Shown here piece after piece: positions 1 through 10,195 of a DNA stretch of 64,000 nt (positions are counted from its first letter, which is position 1; each line of letters starts with the position of its first letter). This stretch comes from Otis tarda (lineage: Eukaryota > Chordata > Aves > Otidiformes > Otididae): contig CM048557.1 in the NCBI GenBank assembly GCA_026413225.1, positions 39,661,371 through 39,725,370 on the forward strand, given 5' to 3'. A program made the position numbers and the translations under genes. Under the pieces are notes generated by a model, which searched no databases, had not been told where the DNA came from, and saw only the letters and a list, made by a program, of their open reading frames with translations.

Positions 1-2951
1 GTAAAAAGAGAAAATGATACTACATTAATAAAATAAGGAAAAAAAATTAAAACTGATAAGGCCAATTTATCTCCAATATAACATCAAGGGCAAATATACC
101 ACAAGTTGCTCTACTCATCTGTGGCATGAAATAGAAGAACTCCGTTAATGTATGTTTCTTTATGGAAGTTCACTCCTACAAAATGTAGTGATCATTTGTA
201 GTGAAGTAGCAGTGATCTGAAATGAAAAGTGTACTGATTATGATTAAAGCTCTGGTTCTAACTTCAGTTGACAACTTAAATGGGATTTCCTGTTTATCTA
301 AGGACAAACTGTTTTTCTCTTAATAAAAGATTTCTATTATTTCTGTTTCACTCTTAGAGAAAAATATTCTGCTGGAGTGTATTTCCATTATGCTTATTTT
401 CACTCATTCCCAGCATAACTATCTGCTTTCATGTCACACATGTGAGCTGCAGATTCTACATAAAACAACCTGAAGAGAACAGGAAGGGTTCCACGTTCAG
501 TTCCAAACAGCAATGACGTGGACTGTCTAGGATGGGCATGTTGGGAAGATTGTTCGCTTAGCTCCAAATAAGACATATGCTTCAGTTTGCTGCCCCTCAG
601 GTTTCTGAAGTTGCATTAGCCCCTATCCATGTAGAGTTCACATTCATGAAGTAGCTTGGAAAAGCTGTAAAGTGTGCCCTGATGCAGAGCACGACCTTGA
701 TTTATTCATAAGCTCAGACAGAGCAACCTTATTAAAGTTTGGGCCCATGACTGAAACATTCTTCTGTATGTTGCATTTAGCAAAAACTAACAGAGCTCTG
801 GATAGCAGTTGTGCAAACAAGAGAGAAAAAGAGACAAATAATCATAGCATCACCATGCCTATGCAACAGAATCAGTCATTTGAGATGCAAATTTCCAACT
901 TGAGTGCCTTGGGAACAACTTGGCCTCCGTAAGGAGTTACTATCTCCTGTTAATTGAATGTATTTACCACCTTAGGGTTCAATTACAGCTATCATCTTGA
1001 AACTGGAGTGATCCCTGAAGAAACTTAAAATTATAGATACTGTAGAACATTAGATCGTAAAGAGGCTTTGTTGGTCATTGAGACCATTCCCTTGCTAGTG
1101 CTAGAGCAGATAACCACATCACATAATCCATTCATCAAGCCTCATTTTGAAAGAAGTTACTTTTATGGAGTTTGTTGTTCCCTCTTCCCTCTCCCCCTCC
1201 TGCTGTGATTCATTCTTCTCCTTCCCTATACTGCAAAACATAAATTCTCCAAAGCTAAATCAGTTGTGTTCTGATCTTGAAAATTTCAAACACAGATTTT
1301 GCAGTAAATTTTTGCTTGGTATACTCTTCTCTTAGTTTCCTTAAGTAATTTCTTTCTTTTTTTAAGACCGAGAGAAAGAAAGGAAGTGAGGGAAAAAAAT
1401 AGAAAAAATATTTCTATTTAGTTCTGGTTTATGTCTTATTGTTATAGTCTTCTAGCTGAGATTTCATGTCTCTTTCCATCCCTTTCTCAGAGCTTTGTTT
1501 TTCTTTACCCATTTTCCCTAAGATTTCTATTTTTTGAGAACATGTTTATCTTTTAATTGTTACTAATTAGCACTGTAAAGTACACTAAAATTGATTAAAA
1601 TTAAAAATGAAGGAGTAAAGTGATATACAGAGCATCAGATAGCATCTGAATCACCTCATCACATACATCACAGAAGTATCAAATTGCTCCATGTATGGTT
1701 TTATCCACTGTGTAAAATTATTGCTAGCAACTGGTTGGCTAGTAAACTCAGGTTAGACGCTGAGCTCAGGTTTTCTCAAAATTTTACCTGCATGTTCAAC
1801 AGTCACTATTGTGAATATATCTCATGTGAACTGGTTGCCTCTTTGTTTTCAGGTAGATATTTTTCAGGTATAGAAAAATTCTATACTACAACCTGGGCAA
1901 ATGTGGATTTCCCCTTTTGTGTGAAATGCTGAGATTTTAAAACATAATTCTTTCTTACATCAAGAGAAAATGTCCAACTCCTCCCTAAACGTATAACACT
2001 TACATAGAGATCCTGTTATAAATATACATATACATAGATAAGGATAAATATGTATAGCCGAAATAGATAAAACAAAATAACATTTTTACTTTTTCTATTT
2101 TCTTTTAATCATATAATTCTAAAGCATAAACCAAGCCTCAGGTTCTTTAATATCAGAAATAATAACATAATTCCCTAATTTTCCTGTAATGAAAATGTGG
2201 TTTTACTGAAACCTAATTTTTCTCTAGAAAATTTTCAGCCAGTTTTAAGCTTGAATTGTGAAATTATCAAGTGCCTTGTGGATGTCTAATTTGTAAATTC
2301 TCTCCATGTGCTGTGCCAACTCTTGTAGTTGGCAGATGCACACATATTTAAATCTGCAGTATCAATCATGGTTTTAGACCTCAATAGTTACACCTTCAAT
2401 ATACACTTGGCATCAATTTTAACAATACTATGTGGTAAAAATGCTCAAATTTCCTCAAGGAATTCAGGTGAAAAATTTCAAAAGGCAACCACAGTTATAT
2501 TATGTACAAGTTATTGTGTAAATTTATCCCAAGAACGTTTAATATGCAAAGCATATTGCAATATAAAAATATGCAACTTTTTCGTAAGTACTTAAAACCT
2601 CAAATATTTGTAGAACTTATTAATTAACAGTCCATTCTTCAAGTATAGAAAACTATTAAAACCTAAATGATTTTCACATCTGGTTGAATTGTATGCCTAT
2701 CCAGATGAATGATTCACCAAAAATATCAGTCATTTTCATGGATTAATTCAGATAACTTTAGCAGGTTCATTCCACTGTTTTAGACACAGTTCATTTCAAG
2801 TGTGCTTCAAGTTAATTTTTTGGGGCACATATGATGAATTACAAAGTTTAACTGGTTTTGTCAACATTTGTTTTGCAAATGCCAATGTGTTTGTTGTTAT
2901 GGTATTCTTCCTCTGCTATTGTCTTCTAAATGTCTAAATATAGCAGGCTAT

Positions 2952-3014
2952 AAACCAGGCTATATTATACTGTCTAAATATATTCTACTGTCTAAAACCA
3001 GGCTATATTATACT
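2952..3014. repeat. Short direct duplication, 20 bp, offset 43 bp
   Basis: The 20-mer AAACCAGGCTATATTATACT occurs at 2952-2971 and again at 2995-3014. A shorter word, ACTGTCTAAA, also recurs between and beside the copies. This looks like a local replication-slippage duplication. No gene or regulatory role can be inferred. Confidence 0.8.
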
Positions 3015-4054
3015 AATCTTATCAAGAGAGCTAACCGTGAAAAGAAAACCTTGCTTTACAGTGTAACCTATTCTACTTAGCATAAATAACATCTTCTGTA
3101 ATCAGCATCTATCACGTAGTTCTGTGATTTTTATGCGTACATTTTATAGAATTCTAACAAAACTAAAGAAATGAAAGCAATTTCTAATATCTTTATTTCA
3201 ATGGATGATAGTATCATATACATATATCACCCAGGTAAATTAGTTATTTTGAATCCTACTACATGCACATTTCTGTTCAAACTCCGTGGATGTGCTATGT
3301 AGGTGGAGTCTTAAGCGCCTTTCCCACGATGGTGGATATCATCTCCAAAAAAGAAAAAGGCAAATAGCATAACTATTGACCTCAATATCTTCTAAATATG
3401 CAAGACTTGTCTGAAACTAGACTTCTTTCAAATGGCCTATCAGTAATGCAAACAAAAATAAAAAACTTAAGAATGTTTCAGCCGTATGCTGCAGTGTAAC
3501 AGTTTATGGAACAGTTTAAGAAATAGGGACATATAGAAAAAAGGTATATAAATTAAAATAATGGTACAGTCTACCACAGACATTAATTGTCATGAAAGCA
3601 GAAAGATTCTCATTCTTTTGGTACATCATAGTCAAGATATGAGGTTAAATGTAGTTTGCTGGGTTCAGTACAGAGATTAATTGAGTAGACCATAATGATG
3701 TGGTCATGCTTGTTCTTAACACTAATGAATCTAAGCCACTCAGTTTATTCCCCCGCTCAGGTAAGAAGATCATATAAGTGACTAAGCTCCCCTACGTATT
3801 GATTTTTTTTTTCCAAGTATGATAGGATAAAACATGAGTATAGTCCTGAGTTACATGCTACACCTTTTGCTCTGGAGCACTACAGCATTCTATGAACTTC
3901 ATCCTAGTGGAGAAAAACATAAATTAATTGTAATTGAAAGAAGAACCTCAGAAAGACATATTCTTTTTTCTCTATACTTTAATTACTCAGCACAGTAGGC
4001 TTGAAATGGGTTGGATTGTCTGCGCCAATTGACCCTAGAAACAAATGGAGTCAC

Positions 4055-4092
4055 AAAAAAAAAAAAAAAAGAAAACAAAAAAAGAAAAAGCT
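4055..4092. repeat. A-rich tract
   Basis: A run of 16 A (4055-4070) continues as an A-rich stretch with scattered G and C. Nothing upstream resembles a retroposed transcript, so it is treated as a simple repeat rather than a poly-A tail. Confidence 0.8.
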
Positions 4093-4408
4093 GTAAGTCA
4101 GGTTGAACTCTGAGTGAGACTGAGCAACAAGACAGAAGAAAGGAATCCACTGCATGTGCTGAGATGCAGTACAAACAAAAAAGATTGTTCATCTGTGGCA
4201 TTTTTAAGCTAGATTGAAAAGCTGAACAAAAATAACAGAGAATATGTCTGAGTATAAACTGTGTGTAAATAAAGAAATCTCAATGAAACCAAGTAAGCTA
4301 CCTAATAAAACACTGACACTTTAATTTACAGAGTTATTTTTTGTTTAAGAAATCTTTGTTAAATAAAGGAGGAGGGAATGACATCCTCTGTGTCAGGGAC
4401 TAGTAGGA

Positions 4409-4664
4409 CTGCATGGAGCCACACCTGGGAATGGATGAGGAGCCAACCAACAGCTTATGGGTCAGGATTAAAGGCAGGGGACAGGTGACATCATAGTGAG
4501 AGTCTGCTACAGGACACCCAACTAGGAAGACCAAGTGAATGAGGCCCTCTATAGACAGATAGGAGCAGCCTTACGCTCACAAGCCCTCATCCTCATGGGG
4601 GACTTCAACCACCCCAGGTACCTGTTGGAGGGACAACACAGCAGGGTACAAGCAATCCAGGAAG
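4409..4664 (+). mobile_element. CR1 LINE fragment (endonuclease part of ORF2)
   Basis: This piece aligns by eye to the intact CR1 in the same window at about 7560-7805. Shared words include the stretch encoding [11 protein letters not shown] (the GDFN catalytic block of the AP-like endonuclease) and the LYRQIGA segment before it. Several small indels break the frame; the longest remaining frame is 4535-4756, of which only the first half is CR1. The fragment is truncated at both ends and non-functional. It sits just upstream of an ERV remnant, but nothing shows the two were inserted together. Confidence 0.88.
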
Positions 4665-4985
4665 AAGCTCAAGAAATAGGATTTAAAGTGCTGGTTCCTG
4701 GTTTTGCCTGCCAAATTTTACTCCTGCTGGTGACAGCAACCCCCTCTGGCTTTTAGAGAATTCATCTTTGACATACTTATAAAGGGAGAAATGTTCCACA
4801 TCTCCTGTTGCCCCTGACTAAAATTTTGGATGTCAAAGCTGACGACCCTTTGCTGTCACATATCTCAGCTTGCCCACATTTTCTCAGAAAATACATAAAA
4901 TTTGTAGGGCTGCTTAATCACAGATAGTTTTTAGGTTCATTTTAATAGTAAAATTTGCTGTGTGTTTGCACTGACCTTATCAGAA
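4665..4985. other. Unassigned spacer between the CR1 fragment and the ERV remnant
   Basis: I recognise nothing here. It could be a 5' part of the ERV (leader or early gag) or pre-existing host sequence; no LTR-like sequence is visible, so the 5' LTR of the neighbouring ERV appears to be missing. Confidence 0.5.
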
Positions 4986-5440
4986 CTTTAAGACATGCGG
5001 AAAGATTACAGCTACCAGCCAGGTGAGTGGATTGCTGCCTGGCTGCTCCAATGCTGGGGTAATGGGGTCAAAAGTCAGTAACTGGAAGGTAAGGAAGCCC
5101 AACAGCTGGGATCCCTTGCTAGAAACCAGGAAATTGAGAGAGGAATTGGACAAAAGGGAACAATTTGCAGTCTTTGAAGATGGCTCCTCTCAAGTGTGAA
5201 GGTAAGATACCGATTCAAGGAAGATCTTGTGAACTCCCCAGGAAAGTGGACTACCGCAGATGGAGACATCCAGTACATGAGAGAATTAGTGATGCTGAAA
5301 GTCGTCTACAGTGATCTAGACAATGATGAGGTCGCCAAAAATCCAGAGGATGTTCTGTGCACACCGGCCATATGGAGGAAGGTAATTCAAAGTTCCCCAG
5401 CATCATATTCTAACAGCTTGGCAGCAAAGTAATGCCTGGA
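4986..5440 (+). pseudogene. Gag-like fragment of ERV remnant
   Basis: Conceptual translation gives a broken reading frame with at least two in-frame stops before 5196 and a cleaner stretch at 5196-5432 (77 codons). The latter contains the words SPGKWTTADGDIQYMREL and KNPEDVLCTPAIW. Its position before a protease block and its tryptophan-rich, hydrophilic character suggest a capsid-region Gag remnant. I see no Cys-His zinc knuckle. The identification rests mainly on order, since Gag proteins are poorly conserved; a protein search against avian ERV Gag would settle it. Confidence 0.55.
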
Positions 5441-5679
5441 TATGGATGCAGCAAGTGTGGAGAGAGTGTCTTCTTTGCTCCAAAACTTTTAAGAAAATCT
5501 TTGTACCTTCTCTTTTCTACAGGTCAGTGCCTTGACTGTCAGGGGCACCTCAAGATATCAGTCCTCTCCTGCCTGGGTCAGAGAGAAAGGGAGTCCCAGG
5601 TATATGCCACGTGGCATACTCTGGTTCTTCCTGTGTGATGAGGGGGTGGGCATGAGGAAGTGCGATGGTGAACCTTTAA

Positions 5680-6290
5680 GCTGGAAGCCCGTGTATGGGA
5701 ACTGAGAGGGAAGACAGCTGTTAACAAGGGGCCACCCAAGAAGGCTGTCATCTTAGTTGCTGTAGAGACAGAAGAAGGAAATAAACAATCTCCCAGACAC
5801 AGAAGAACTAAGATCACCTCCCTTCATCCTGGTAAGGGGACTTCTGGTCTGGCACTGCAAGGGTTAGATAGTGAATACTCTGACCTAGAACAGTAGTAGA
5901 GGATCCCTGTGCTCAGCAAGGAGGAAAGGGATGACCAGGTATACTGGACTGTGTGGATTTGATAGCCTGGCACATCAGACCCACAGAAGTATAAGGCTTT
6001 GGTAGACACTGGTGCATAGTGTATGCTGGTGCCATCAGGGTATAGGGGCACAGAACCCATCTGGATTTCTGGAGTGACAAGGAGATGCCAAGAATTGTCG
6101 GTATTGAAGTCTGAGGTGAGCTTAACAGGGGACAAGTGGGAAAAGCACTCCATTGTGATCGGCCCAGATGTCTCTTGTATCCTTGGCATAGACCACCTCT
6201 GGAGACGGTACTTCAAGGACCCAATGGTACCAAGGTACCAATGGGCTTTTGGTGTAGCCACTGTGAACACAGAGAAGATCAAATAGCTAT
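5680..6290 (+). pseudogene. ERV protease and protease-RT linker, with premature stop
   Basis: The aspartic protease signature LVDTGA is encoded at 5999-6016 and is followed at once by a TAG stop (6017-6019). The same frame then continues as an open stretch at 6023-6286 that includes GIDHLWRRYFKD, a segment of the kind found at the end of retroviral protease and before RT. Further stops occur upstream of the DTGA motif. The catalytic Asp-Thr-Gly is preserved, but the product would be truncated. Retroviral proteases act as homodimers that process Gag and Pol polyproteins; this copy cannot make one. Confidence 0.8.
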
Positions 6291-6319
6291 CTATCCTGCC
6301 TGGCATCTTGAAATATCCT

Positions 6320-6663
6320 TTTGTTGTGGGATTGTTGTGAGTTGAAGAATAGCAGATGCCAGTTGCTCCAGGACAGTGCACTGGCAGCAATATCACACAA
6401 ACCGAGACTCCCTGGCTCCCATCCATGAGCTGATGCATCAGTAGAGAGCCAGGGAGTGATTAGCAAGACTCACTCACCTTTTAGTAGTCCCATATGGCCA
6501 GTGCAGAAGTCTGACAGAGGGTGGAGATTAACAGTAGACTATCATGACCTGAACAAAGTGATGCCACCACTGAGTGCTGCTGTACTAGACATGTTAGAGC
6601 TCCAACATAAACTGAAGTCAAAGGCAGCCAAGTGGTATGCCACAATTGACTATCTTGCATCAC
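6320..6663 (+). pseudogene. ERV reverse transcriptase, N-terminal part only
   Basis: After a stop-ridden linker, the frame at 6456-6671 encodes a clear retroviral RT fingers/palm start: SPIWPVQKSD, WRLTVDYHDLNKV and, near its end, KWYATID, whose Asp is the first catalytic Asp of RT motif A. The coding similarity then stops abruptly at about 6663. The YXDD motif, thumb, connection and RNase H domains are all absent. About 20 bases later, integrase-like sequence begins, so this is an internal deletion rather than gradual decay. Confidence 0.87.
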
Positions 6664-6679
6664 TGTCATGAACACGACA

Positions 6680-6862
6680 ATGCAAGCGCTACATCACGGT
6701 GGAAGCAACTACTGGTTGACTAGAAACACACCCTGTAAACCGTACTACTGCCTGAAACACCATCTTAGGCCTTGAAAGGAAAATTTTGTGGTGACATGGT
6801 ACCCCAGAAAAAAATGAATCAGACAATGAGACTCATTTCTGAAATAACCTGGGCAATAGAAA
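6680..6862 (+). pseudogene. ERV integrase catalytic-core fragment with stops
   Basis: Reading from 6687 gives RYITVEATTG, then TGA, LETHPVNRTTA, then TGA, NTILGLERKILW, then TGA, HGTPEKNESDNETHF, then TGA. The SDN.THF block carries the second Asp of the DD(35)E catalytic triad of retroviral integrases. At least two of the stops (after TTG and after LW) look like TGG-to-TGA type changes. The N-terminal zinc domain, the first catalytic Asp region and the final Glu region are missing. The fragment ends where family-A LTR sequence begins. Confidence 0.82.
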
Positions 6863-7034
6863 CTGCAGCAGGAGAGAGGAGTGAGAATATGTGAAAGAAA
6901 CAACTCTGCAGACACCAAGGTCGTGAAGAAGAAGGAGGAGGAGGAGTTGTTCCAGGTACCAGAGCAGAAATTCCCCTGCAACCCATGGTGAAGACTATGG
7001 TGAGGCCATTTGTCACCCTGCAGCCCATGGAGGT
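6863..7034 (+). mobile_element. Family-A LTR, left part (3' LTR of the ERV remnant), split by CR1
   Basis: From the words CTGCAGACACCAAGGTC, GGAGGAGGAG and CAGCCCATGGAGGT this matches the complete solo LTR at 61378-62515 (about 61720-61930 there) and the copy at 40965. The first ~350 bp of the LTR are absent, so integrase sequence joins the LTR interior. The match breaks at 7034 and resumes after the CR1 at about 10194. Confidence 0.85.
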
Positions 7035-7035
7035 T

Positions 7036-7158
7036 AATGATGGGGCGTGCTTTGAGAAGCCCGGGCTGCTAGGGCAGGATGGCGTACACCTAAATGAGAA
7101 GGGGAAGAGTGTGCTTGGACGTAGGCTTGCCAGACTTGTCCGGAGGGCTTTAAACTAG
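7036..7158 (+). CDS. CR1 ORF1 C-terminal fragment (esterase domain end)
   Basis: The frame encodes about 40 residues ending in a TAG at 7156-7158. It contains [19 protein letters not shown] followed by a basic tail. CR1 ORF1 proteins are known to carry an SGNH/GDSL-type esterase domain, and the D-x-x-H of DGVHL matches the catalytic Asp/His block near the end of that fold. The serine-containing N-terminal part is lost through 5' truncation of the element. The last codons are GCT TTA AAC TAG, which creates the heptamer listed separately. The frame overlaps the open ORF2 frame (open from 7125) by about 30 bases. Confidence 0.8.
   Translation, partial: NDGACFEKPGLLGQDGVHLNEKGKSVLGRRLARLVRRALN
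7149..7155 (+). promoter_or_regulatory. Candidate -1 ribosomal frameshift site TTTAAAC at CR1 ORF1/ORF2 junction
   Basis: In the ORF1 frame the heptamer reads T TTA AAC, the X XXY YYZ form best known from coronaviruses. The next codon is the ORF1 stop TAG. Slipping back one base gives CTA GTG TTG and enters ORF2, which is open from here for over 980 codons. A TGCT...AGCA mini-stem around a G-run (7162-7180) and a 6-bp pairing TGCTGG/CCAGCA (7162-7167 with 7216-7221) begin 6 bases after the heptamer, a typical spacing for a stimulatory structure. The motif is seen directly; its use in translation is inferred. Confidence 0.55.
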
Positions 7159-10100
7159 TGTTGCTGGGGGAGGGGGAGCACAGTTCAGCCCACGGCTATC
7201 GGCATGGCGCCAGTGCCAGCACCAAGCGCCCAGAAGTCAGGGAAGGATCGCAGGTAGGTGCAAATAAACCTAATCTGCAATACAAAAGAACACCTGTCAC
7301 TCTAGCCAGCAAGTCGGTTTTATCGGGGACCCTGCTGAAGTGTCTCTATACCAACGCACGCAGCATGGGGAATAAACAGGAAGAACTGGAGATGCGTGCG
7401 TGCGAGCAGGGCTACGACCTTGTTGGCATCACGGAGACGTGGTGGGATGACTCTTACGACTGGAGCGTCAACATGGAGGGGTACAGGCTTTTTAGAAGAG
7501 ACAGGCAGGGAAGACGAGGAGGGGGTGTCGCTCTCTATGTCAGCAACCGGCTGGAGTGCGTGGAGCTCCGCCTGGGGATGGGGGAGGAGCTGACAGAGAG
7601 CTTATGGGTCAAGATCAGAGGACAGGGACGGACGGGGGATGTTACGGTGGGGGTCTGTTACAGGCCGCCTGGCCAGGAAGACAGAGCGGACGAGGCGCTC
7701 TATAGGCAGATAGGAGCAAGGTCACAAGCCCTGATCCTCATGGGGGACTTCAACCACCCTGACATCTGTTGGAGAGACAACACAGCAGGGCACAGGCAGT
7801 CCAGGAGGTTCCTGGAATGCGTGGACGATAACTTCCTCCTGCAGGCGATAGAGGAGCCGACAAGGAGGGGTGCCATGCTGGACCTTGTGCTCACCAACAG
7901 GGAGGGGCTGGTGGGGGACGTGAAACTGATGGACAGCCTTGGCTGCAGTGACCATGACGCGGTGGAATTCAAGATCCACGGGGCGGCGAGGAAACTGCAC
8001 AGTAAGCTCTCTGCCCTAGATTTCAGGAAGGCGGACTTTGGCCTCTTCAGGAACCTCATGGGCAAAGTGCCATGGGAGGCGGCCCTGGAGGGAAGAGGGG
8101 CCCAGGAAAGTTGGTCCATATTTAAGGAGCACCTCCTCGAAGCTCAGCAGAGGTGCATCCCGATGAAGAAGAAGTCGGGCAAAAAGGCCAGGAGGCCAGC
8201 GTGGATGAGCAAGGAGCTCCTGGACCAACTGAAAGTAAAGAAGGAAGCCTATAGAGGGTGGAAGCGGGGACAGGTAGCCTGGGAGGACTACCGAGTGGCT
8301 GTGCGAGTGGCCAGGGATAGGGTGAGGAAGGCTAAAGCCCTGATGGAATCAAATCTGGCCAGGGATATAAAAAGTAACAAGAAAAGCTTTTACAGGTATG
8401 TAGGGGACAAAAGAAAATCCAAGGAGAATGTAGGCCCCCTCCGGAAGGTAACGGGTGTCGTGGTTACCCGGGATGTGGAGAAGGCTGAGGTACTCAACAA
8501 CTTTTTTGCCTCAGTCTTCACTGATAAGGGCTCTTGTCTCACCACCCAAGCTGTGGAAAGCACAGGCAGGGACTGTGAGGATGAAGAACCGCCCACGGTG
8601 CTCGAAGAGCAGGTTCAGGACCATCTAAGGAACTTGAAGGTGCACAAGTCCATGGGGCCTGATGAGATCCATCCGCGTGTCCTGAGGGAACTGGCGGATG
8701 AAGTTGCCAAGACACTGGCCATCATATTTGAGAAATCGTGGAGGTCTGGTGAGGTCCCCGATGACTGGAAGAGAGGGAACATAACCCCCATTTTTAAAAA
8801 GGGGAGTAAGGAAGACCCGGGCAACTACAGGCCGGTCAGCCTCACCTCCGTGCCTGGCAAGGTCATGGAGCAGATTCTCCTGGAAACCATGCTAAGGCAC
8901 ATGGAGAGCAAGGAGGTGGTTGGTGACAGCCAACATGGCTTCACCAAGGGCAGATCGTGCCTGACCAATTTGGTGGCCTTTTATGATGGGGTAACAGCAT
9001 CGGTGGACAAGGGACGGGCAACGGATATCGTCTACCTGGACTTGTGCAAAGCTTTTGACACTGTCCCGCATGACATCCTTCTCTCTAAACTAGAGAGGCA
9101 TGGGTTCGATGGATGGACCACTCGGTGGATAAGGAGTTGGCTGGATGGCCGCACTCAGAGAGTGGTGGTCAACGGCTCAATGTCCAAGTGGAGACCGGTC
9201 ACCAGTGGCGTCCCTCAGGGGTCCGTGTTGGGCCCGGCCCTGTTCAGCATCTTTGTCGGCGACATGGACAGTGGGATAGAGTGCACCCTCAGCAAGTTCG
9301 CCGATGACACCAAGCTGTGTGGTGCCGTCGACTCGCTGGAAGGGAGGGATGCCATCCAGAGGGACCTTGACAGGCTGGAGAGGTGGGCCCGTGCCAACCT
9401 CATGAAGTTCAACCAGGCCAACTGCAAGGTCCTGCACCTGGGTCGTGGCAATCCCAGGCACAAATACAGGCTGGGCGGAGAAGGGATTGAGAGCAGCCCT
9501 GAGGAGAAAGACTTGGGAGTGCTGGTGGACGAGAGGCTCAACATGAGTGGGCAATGCGCCCTTGCGGCCCAGAAGGCCAACCGCATCCTGGGCTCCATCA
9601 AGAGGAGCGTGGCCAGCAGGTCGAGGGAGGTGATTCTGCCCCTCTACTCTGCCCTGGTGAGACCCCACCTGGAGTACTGCGTCCAGTTCTGGAGTCCCCA
9701 ACATAAGAAGGACATGGACCAGTTGGAAAGGGTCCAGAGAAGGGCCACCAAGATGATCAGAGGGCTGGAGCACCTCTCGTATGAGGACATGCTGAGAGAG
9801 TTGGGGCTGTTCAGCCTGGAGAAGAGGAGGCTCCGGGGAGACCTGATAGCGGTCTTCCAATACCTCAAGGGGGCCTACAGGAAAGATGGGGAGAAGCTGT
9901 TTAGTAGGGCCTCTTGTGATAGGACAAGGGGTAATGGGTTTAAATTAGAAGGAGGTAGGTTTAGATTAGATATTAGAAAAAAATTTTTTACAATGAGAGT
10001 TGTAGAGCACTGGAACAGGTTGCCCAGAGAGGTGGTGGATGCCCCATCCCTGGAAATGTTCAAGGCCAGGCTGGATGAGGCTCTGAGCAACCTGATCTAG
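7158..10100 (+). CDS. CR1 ORF2 polyprotein: AP-like endonuclease and reverse transcriptase
   Basis: ORF2 of CR1 nicks target DNA and copies the element's RNA onto it by target-primed reverse transcription. Residues ~60-275 form the endonuclease: TNARS (Asn66), ITETWW (Glu93), GDFNH (Asp197, Asn199) and CSDHD (Asp265, His266) are all present. The reverse transcriptase spans ~500-770: [22 protein letters not shown] (Asp628), [12 protein letters not shown] and the catalytic FADD (Asp716-Asp717). A C-terminal region with [17 protein letters not shown] and WNRLP follows to residue 980. All catalytic residues I can place are intact. The frame is open from 7125, but codon 1 as given is GTG; the first ATG is codon 70, inside the endonuclease and after Asn66. 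It therefore lacks a sensible AUG start and may be made by frameshift from ORF1. Confidence 0.93.
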   Translation: MLLGEGEHSSAHGYRHGASASTKRPEVREGSQVGANKPNLQYKRTPVTLASKSVLSGTLLKCLYTNARSMGNKQEELEMRACEQGYDLVGITETWWDDSYDWSVNMEGYRLFRRDRQGRRGGGVALYVSNRLECVELRLGMGEELTESLWVKIRGQGRTGDVTVGVCYRPPGQEDRADEALYRQIGARSQALILMGDFNHPDICWRDNTAGHRQSRRFLECVDDNFLLQAIEEPTRRGAMLDLVLTNREGLVGDVKLMDSLGCSDHDAVEFKIHGAARKLHSKLSALDFRKADFGLFRNLMGKVPWEAALEGRGAQESWSIFKEHLLEAQQRCIPMKKKSGKKARRPAWMSKELLDQLKVKKEAYRGWKRGQVAWEDYRVAVRVARDRVRKAKALMESNLARDIKSNKKSFYRYVGDKRKSKENVGPLRKVTGVVVTRDVEKAEVLNNFFASVFTDKGSCLTTQAVESTGRDCEDEEPPTVLEEQVQDHLRNLKVHKSMGPDEIHPRVLRELADEVAKTLAIIFEKSWRSGEVPDDWKRGNITPIFKKGSKEDPGNYRPVSLTSVPGKVMEQILLETMLRHMESKEVVGDSQHGFTKGRSCLTNLVAFYDGVTASVDKGRATDIVYLDLCKAFDTVPHDILLSKLERHGFDGWTTRWIRSWLDGRTQRVVVNGSMSKWRPVTSGVPQGSVLGPALFSIFVGDMDSGIECTLSKFADDTKLCGAVDSLEGRDAIQRDLDRLERWARANLMKFNQANCKVLHLGRGNPRHKYRLGGEGIESSPEEKDLGVLVDERLNMSGQCALAAQKANRILGSIKRSVASRSREVILPLYSALVRPHLEYCVQFWSPQHKKDMDQLERVQRRATKMIRGLEHLSYEDMLRELGLFSLEKRRLRGDLIAVFQYLKGAYRKDGEKLFSRASCDRTRGNGFKLEGGRFRLDIRKKFFTMRVVEHWNRLPREVVDAPSLEMFKARLDEALSNLI

Positions 10101-10195
10101 TCAGGGATGTCCCTGCTTCTTGCAGGGGGGTTGGACTAGATGACCTTTGAAGGTCCCTTCCAACTCTAACCATTCTATGATTCTATGATTCTATG
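10101..10195 (+). other. CR1 3' UTR with terminal octamer repeat
   Basis: A ~70-base 3' UTR contains a small hairpin (CCCTGC...GCAGGG) and the conserved CR1 phrase GGTCCCTTCCAAC. It ends in three tandem ATTCTATG units (10172-10195). In CR1 this 3' end is the template recognised by the reverse transcriptase. The hairpin-forming variant here differs from that of the older CR1 at 16.1 kb. Confidence 0.92.

Larger units (their letters stand above)
1..4408. other. AT-rich non-coding stretch, no gene recognised
   Basis: The open frames here are all short (under 90 codons), AT-driven and without recognisable domains. I see no splice-flanked coding block, RNA gene or mobile-element signature. The only structures noted are a 20-bp direct duplication near 2.95 kb and an A-rich tract near 4.06 kb, both listed separately. 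Ancient repeats too decayed to recognise by eye may be present. Confidence 0.6.
4986..6865 (+). mobile_element. Internally deleted ERV remnant (gag-pro-RT-IN order)
   Basis: Fragments of retroviral genes occur in the standard order on one strand: a gag-like block, protease with an LVDTGA motif, the front of reverse transcriptase, then the integrase core. The integrase core runs directly into the interior of a family-A LTR at about 6863. Large parts are absent: the 5' LTR, most of reverse transcriptase and all RNase H, the integrase C-terminus, and the 5' portion of the 3' LTR. No env-like sequence is seen. The family-A LTRs elsewhere in the window have 5-bp target duplications and this element lacks env, which would fit a class III (ERVL-like) element. 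That class assignment is an inference. Confidence 0.8.
7035..10195 (+). mobile_element. CR1 LINE, 5'-truncated in ORF1, ORF2 intact
   Basis: This is a CR1-family non-LTR retrotransposon of 3.16 kb inserted into a family-A LTR. It starts inside ORF1 (esterase-domain C-terminus), contains an uninterrupted ORF2 with endonuclease and reverse transcriptase, and ends with a short 3' UTR and three ATTCTATG octamers, the hallmark CR1 tail. LTR sequence continues on both sides: CCCATGGAGGT before it and GGAGCAG after it. Compared with the uninterrupted LTR at 61.9 kb only a few bases are lost at the junction, and no target duplication is evident, as is usual for CR1. An open 980-codon frame means few changes since insertion. 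Missing ORF1 and 5' promoter make it non-autonomous. Confidence 0.95.

Noticed and set aside
5824..6438. 204-codon minus-strand ORF over the ERV protease region
   Set aside because: The plus strand carries clear DTGA and RT-linker sequence; the minus frame has no recognisable motif.
7158..7160. GTG as the true start codon of CR1 ORF2
   Set aside because: It is merely the first non-ATG start-like codon; eukaryotic GTG initiation is weak, and frameshift or reinitiation explains the overlap better.
9177..9860. 227-codon minus-strand ORF inside CR1 ORF2
   Set aside because: It is an antisense shadow of the GC-rich reverse transcriptase coding region; the equivalent frame is broken in the older CR1.
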